NCBI GenBank assembly: GCA_014155875.1
Contig: JACEFZ010025058.1
Coordinates: forward strand, 3,021,001 to 3,085,000
Direction: 5' to 3'
DNA from: Cepaea nemoralis
Lineage: Eukaryota > Mollusca > Gastropoda > Stylommatophora > Helicidae
Length of the DNA stretch: 64,000 nt
In this document: piece by piece, positions 62,015-64,000 of the stretch
Layout of the letters: the number at the start of each line of letters is the position of its first letter
Numbering within the stretch: position 1 is the first letter of the stretch
Notes under the pieces: generated by a model
What the model was told of the DNA's origin: nothing
Databases searched by the model: none
The model's input: the letters and a program-made list of their open reading frames with translations, nothing else
Translations under genes and position numbers: made by a program

Positions 62015-62152
62015 TTTTATATATTAACCTCTGATTAGTATCCCGGCTTCCATTTGATATCTTTGATTAATACTTAGCTTAGAGGGAAGTAATAATGATA
62101 GAGATCAAAGAGAAGCCGGAATACTAATCGGAGGTTAAAATATTATAAACAA
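62015..62152. repeat. Imperfect palindrome of about 138 bp
   Basis: ATTAACCTCTGATTAGTATC, CCGGCTTC and ATCTTTGAT on the left pair with ATCAAAGAG, GAAGCCGG and AATACTAATCGGAGGTTAA on the right. The loop is about 33 bp. It may be a small foldback element. Confidence 0.85.
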
Positions 62153-62372
62153 TATAAGCTATGCATATGACACAATATAGGTGACGGATAATGCAAAACA
62201 TCTACAACAATTGTTGGACATTGTAGTAACGGAGAGCGCAAAGACATGACTCTCCTTGGATATCAAGAAAACAGTTCCAATGGTGATATCAAAGAAAAAG
62301 GTGACACCAAAATGTGAAATGGAAATATATGAGAAAATTGTTAACCAAGTGGATAATTTTAAATGGGCCGAC
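62153..62372 (+). mobile_element. RTE-like (D-like) RT fragment
   Basis: The plus strand reads SYAYDTI (a decayed YADD), then DNAKHLQQLLDIVVTES, LDIKKTVPMVISKKKVTPKCEM and KIVNQVDNFKW. It equals the start of the 1983-2645 copy. It abuts the palindrome. Confidence 0.68.
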
Positions 62373-62819
62373 AAGTACCACTGTGGCACGATTACCACAT
62401 AACCTAATTGGATGCTGCAATCAATATAAGAAGGCGTGACCGACAAGGCGTGAAATGTACGTTTAACAAACTGAATTGGCAGACGGGGTGGCAAACGCGT
62501 ATCAGTTTGGTAAATATTGCCGGGCGTGTGTTTATACCACTCCGGCCGGCAGGTGTAATAAGCTATATATGTACACATCCATCCATCCATCATGTGCCAT
62601 GCCGGTAAGCGTGGGCGGTCATGTTCTGCCATCTCACTCGATCACCAGAGTCGTGGATCAGCTCTGTGTTCCTGTCTTCCATGCCACGTGGCCAAGCCAT
62701 CCAGGTATTTGCTTCTAGGTCTTCCCCTTGGTCTCTTCCCTTCGATCTTGCCAGTTGTCACCAAGTTCTTCAATTCATTTCTTCTCATAACATGCCCAAA
62801 ACATTTTGACTGTCTACGG

Positions 62820-63131
62820 CTAATGACTCTCTCTAATCAGTTTACGATCTTCATTTGTTTCTTGAAGGACTTGTTCGTTGGTTTTTCTATCTGTCCATGG
62901 TATTCTTTGCATTTTCCTCAGAAACCACATATCCACAGTCATTAGCTGTTTTTCAGCTTGACTGCTTATTGTCCACGCTTCACATCCATACAAAAGTATA
63001 GGTTCTATGTAGCATCTCAACACTCTTTTTCTCGTTTCAATTGATATCCTTTTATTGGTCAGTATGTTTTTCATCTTGCAAAATGCTACCTTCGCAAAGG
63101 CAATTCTTGTTCTAATCTCTTCAAGGCTCAC
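62820..63131 (-). pseudogene. LINE D thumb/C-terminal segment, 103 codons
   Basis: FAKVAFCKMKNILTNKRISIE, YIEPILLYGCEAWTISSQAEK, WFLRKMQRIPWTDRKTNEQV: the RTE-like post-RT region. It is joined to the RT core by a frameshift. Further codons toward 62578 need another frame. Confidence 0.82.
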
Positions 63132-63907
63132 CCATCAGATGTTATGACTGTGCCGAGATAACAGTATCGATTCACTTGTTTAAGAATATGTCCATCTACT
63201 CGTATATCACATTGTGGTATTTCCTTCTTCCTAGTGACGACCATAATCTGTGTCTTCTTAATATTCAGTTCTAACCCTAGTTGTTCACTGTGTGCAACAA
63301 CCGCATCTACTAAATTTTGCAGGTCCTGTTCATTGTCTGCAATCAAGACTGTATCATCTGCATATCTAATGTTATTGATGTATCGTCCCCCAATGTTGAT
63401 TCCTTCCATATCTTCTATATTTCTAAATATATTTTCACTGTACAGGGAAAAAAGATCTGGAGACATTACACATCCCTGTCTCACACCTCTTTTAATAGGC
63501 TGATATTGACCTACATCGTTATCAATTCTGATGGCAGATTGTTGTTTCCAATATATGTTTTTTACAAGTCTAAGGTCTTTTCCATCAATTTGTAGATCTT
63601 CAAGCATCCTTATCATGTCGACATGTCTCACTTTATCGAAAGCCTTTGTGTAGTCAATAAAGCAAAGATATAGATCTTTGTTTACTTCTATAGAACGCTC
63701 AATTACTGTTCTCAGTATATACACAGCATTTACTGTGCCCTTGCCTTCTACAAACCCACATTGTTCTTCTCCTATTTCGGGTTGTATTTTCTTCCTAACT
63801 CTTTGCATGATAATTCTCAGCAGAAGCTTTGTGATGTGGCTCATTATACTAATTGTTCTATGTTGATCGCATTCCATGGCTCCTGATTTCTTCGGGATTG
63901 CAATCAA
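63128..63907 (-). pseudogene. LINE D reverse transcriptase core, 259 codons
   Basis: An uninterrupted RT core: HRTISIMSHITKLLLRII, GEEQCGFVEGKGTVNAVY, CFIDYTKAFDKVRHVDM (motif A Asp), GVRQGCVMSPDLFSLYSE (motif B), NNIRYADDTVLIADNEQD (motif C) and YCYLGTVITSDG. All catalytic residues are present. A stop just upstream at about 63922 and a frameshift at about 63130 into the next segment still disable it. Confidence 0.86.
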
Positions 63908-64000
63908 TATAGAATTACATAATTAAGGAGGTATATCTCCAGTATCGTATATTGCGTTCAGCAGCCTGGTGACTTGGTCAATTCCATATTCTTCTAAGGC

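Larger units (their letters stand above)
62578..64000 (-). mobile_element. LINE D, best copy, runs off the window
   Basis: Minus strand from beyond 64000 (DQVTRLLNAIYDTGDIPP, 63905-64000) through RT and C-terminal region to the DGLATWHG…AWHMMDGW end and a (GATG)n tail at 62578. This reference copy shows that the short repeats at 18074 and 32497 are LINE D ends. Confidence 0.86.

Overview
This window looks like repeat-dominated, non-coding DNA from an invertebrate animal. I found no host protein-coding gene that I could defend. Nearly all recognisable protein similarity is to decayed transposable elements: non-LTR retrotransposons (LINEs), mariner, hAT, and tRNA-derived SINEs. These sit among very long microsatellites: CTAT, GACA, CA/GT, CT/GA, GAA, AT and ATC. 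The mix of I/Jockey-type LINEs with RNase H, RTE-like LINEs, a LINE with a C2H2 zinc finger tail, and dense tetranucleotide arrays suits a lophotrochozoan, perhaps a mollusc such as a cephalopod. That taxon is inference only.

I use letters for the LINE families. A: endonuclease, reverse transcriptase (RT) and a C-terminal C2H2 finger. B: RT and RNase H, I/Jockey group. C: RT and RNase H; subfamily C1 has a (CTCAA)n tail and C2 a (GATT)n tail. D: RTE-like, ending in GATG/GATT-type microsatellites. E: RTE-like, related to D. F: TAAC tail. G: CR1-like, TTCG tail. H: a gag-like ORF1.

Layout. 0-6 kb: LINE ends, a 450-bp compound microsatellite and tRNA-SINEs. 6-14.5 kb: several LINE B copies, LINE D and SINE-2. 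14.7-18.6 kb: LINE A then LINE C1 in tandem; the C1 copy carries a 155-bp LINE D insertion with a perfect target-site duplication (TSD). 19.9-21.3 kb: LINE C2. 21.5-22.9 kb: a deleted hAT element with a GTF2IRD2/ZBED-type transposase remnant. 23.7-32 kb: a nested locus in which a mariner is split by LINE E, and LINE E is split in turn by a foldback mariner derivative (itself holding a SINE) and by a 3.8-kb hAT-bounded composite enclosing LINE C2. 32-37 kb: LINE D debris, a 40-bp minisatellite and microsatellites. 37.5-41 kb: the longest LINE A copy. 41-45.5 kb: LINE E and C2 ends, a perfect palindrome, a TAAC-tailed SINE and LINE G. 46-52 kb: a 20-bp minisatellite and an unexplained CpG-dense stretch. 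52.3-57.4 kb: an 865-bp polypurine tract, very long CA/CATA arrays and a recent tandem duplication. 57.4-59.7 kb: LINE H ORF1 and a D-like LINE end. 60-64 kb: SINEs, a mariner fragment, a palindrome, and a LINE D copy with an intact RT core that runs off the right edge.

Nothing here works as a gene pathway. The order is set by successive insertions. In several cases TSDs or restored reading frames give the insertion history directly.
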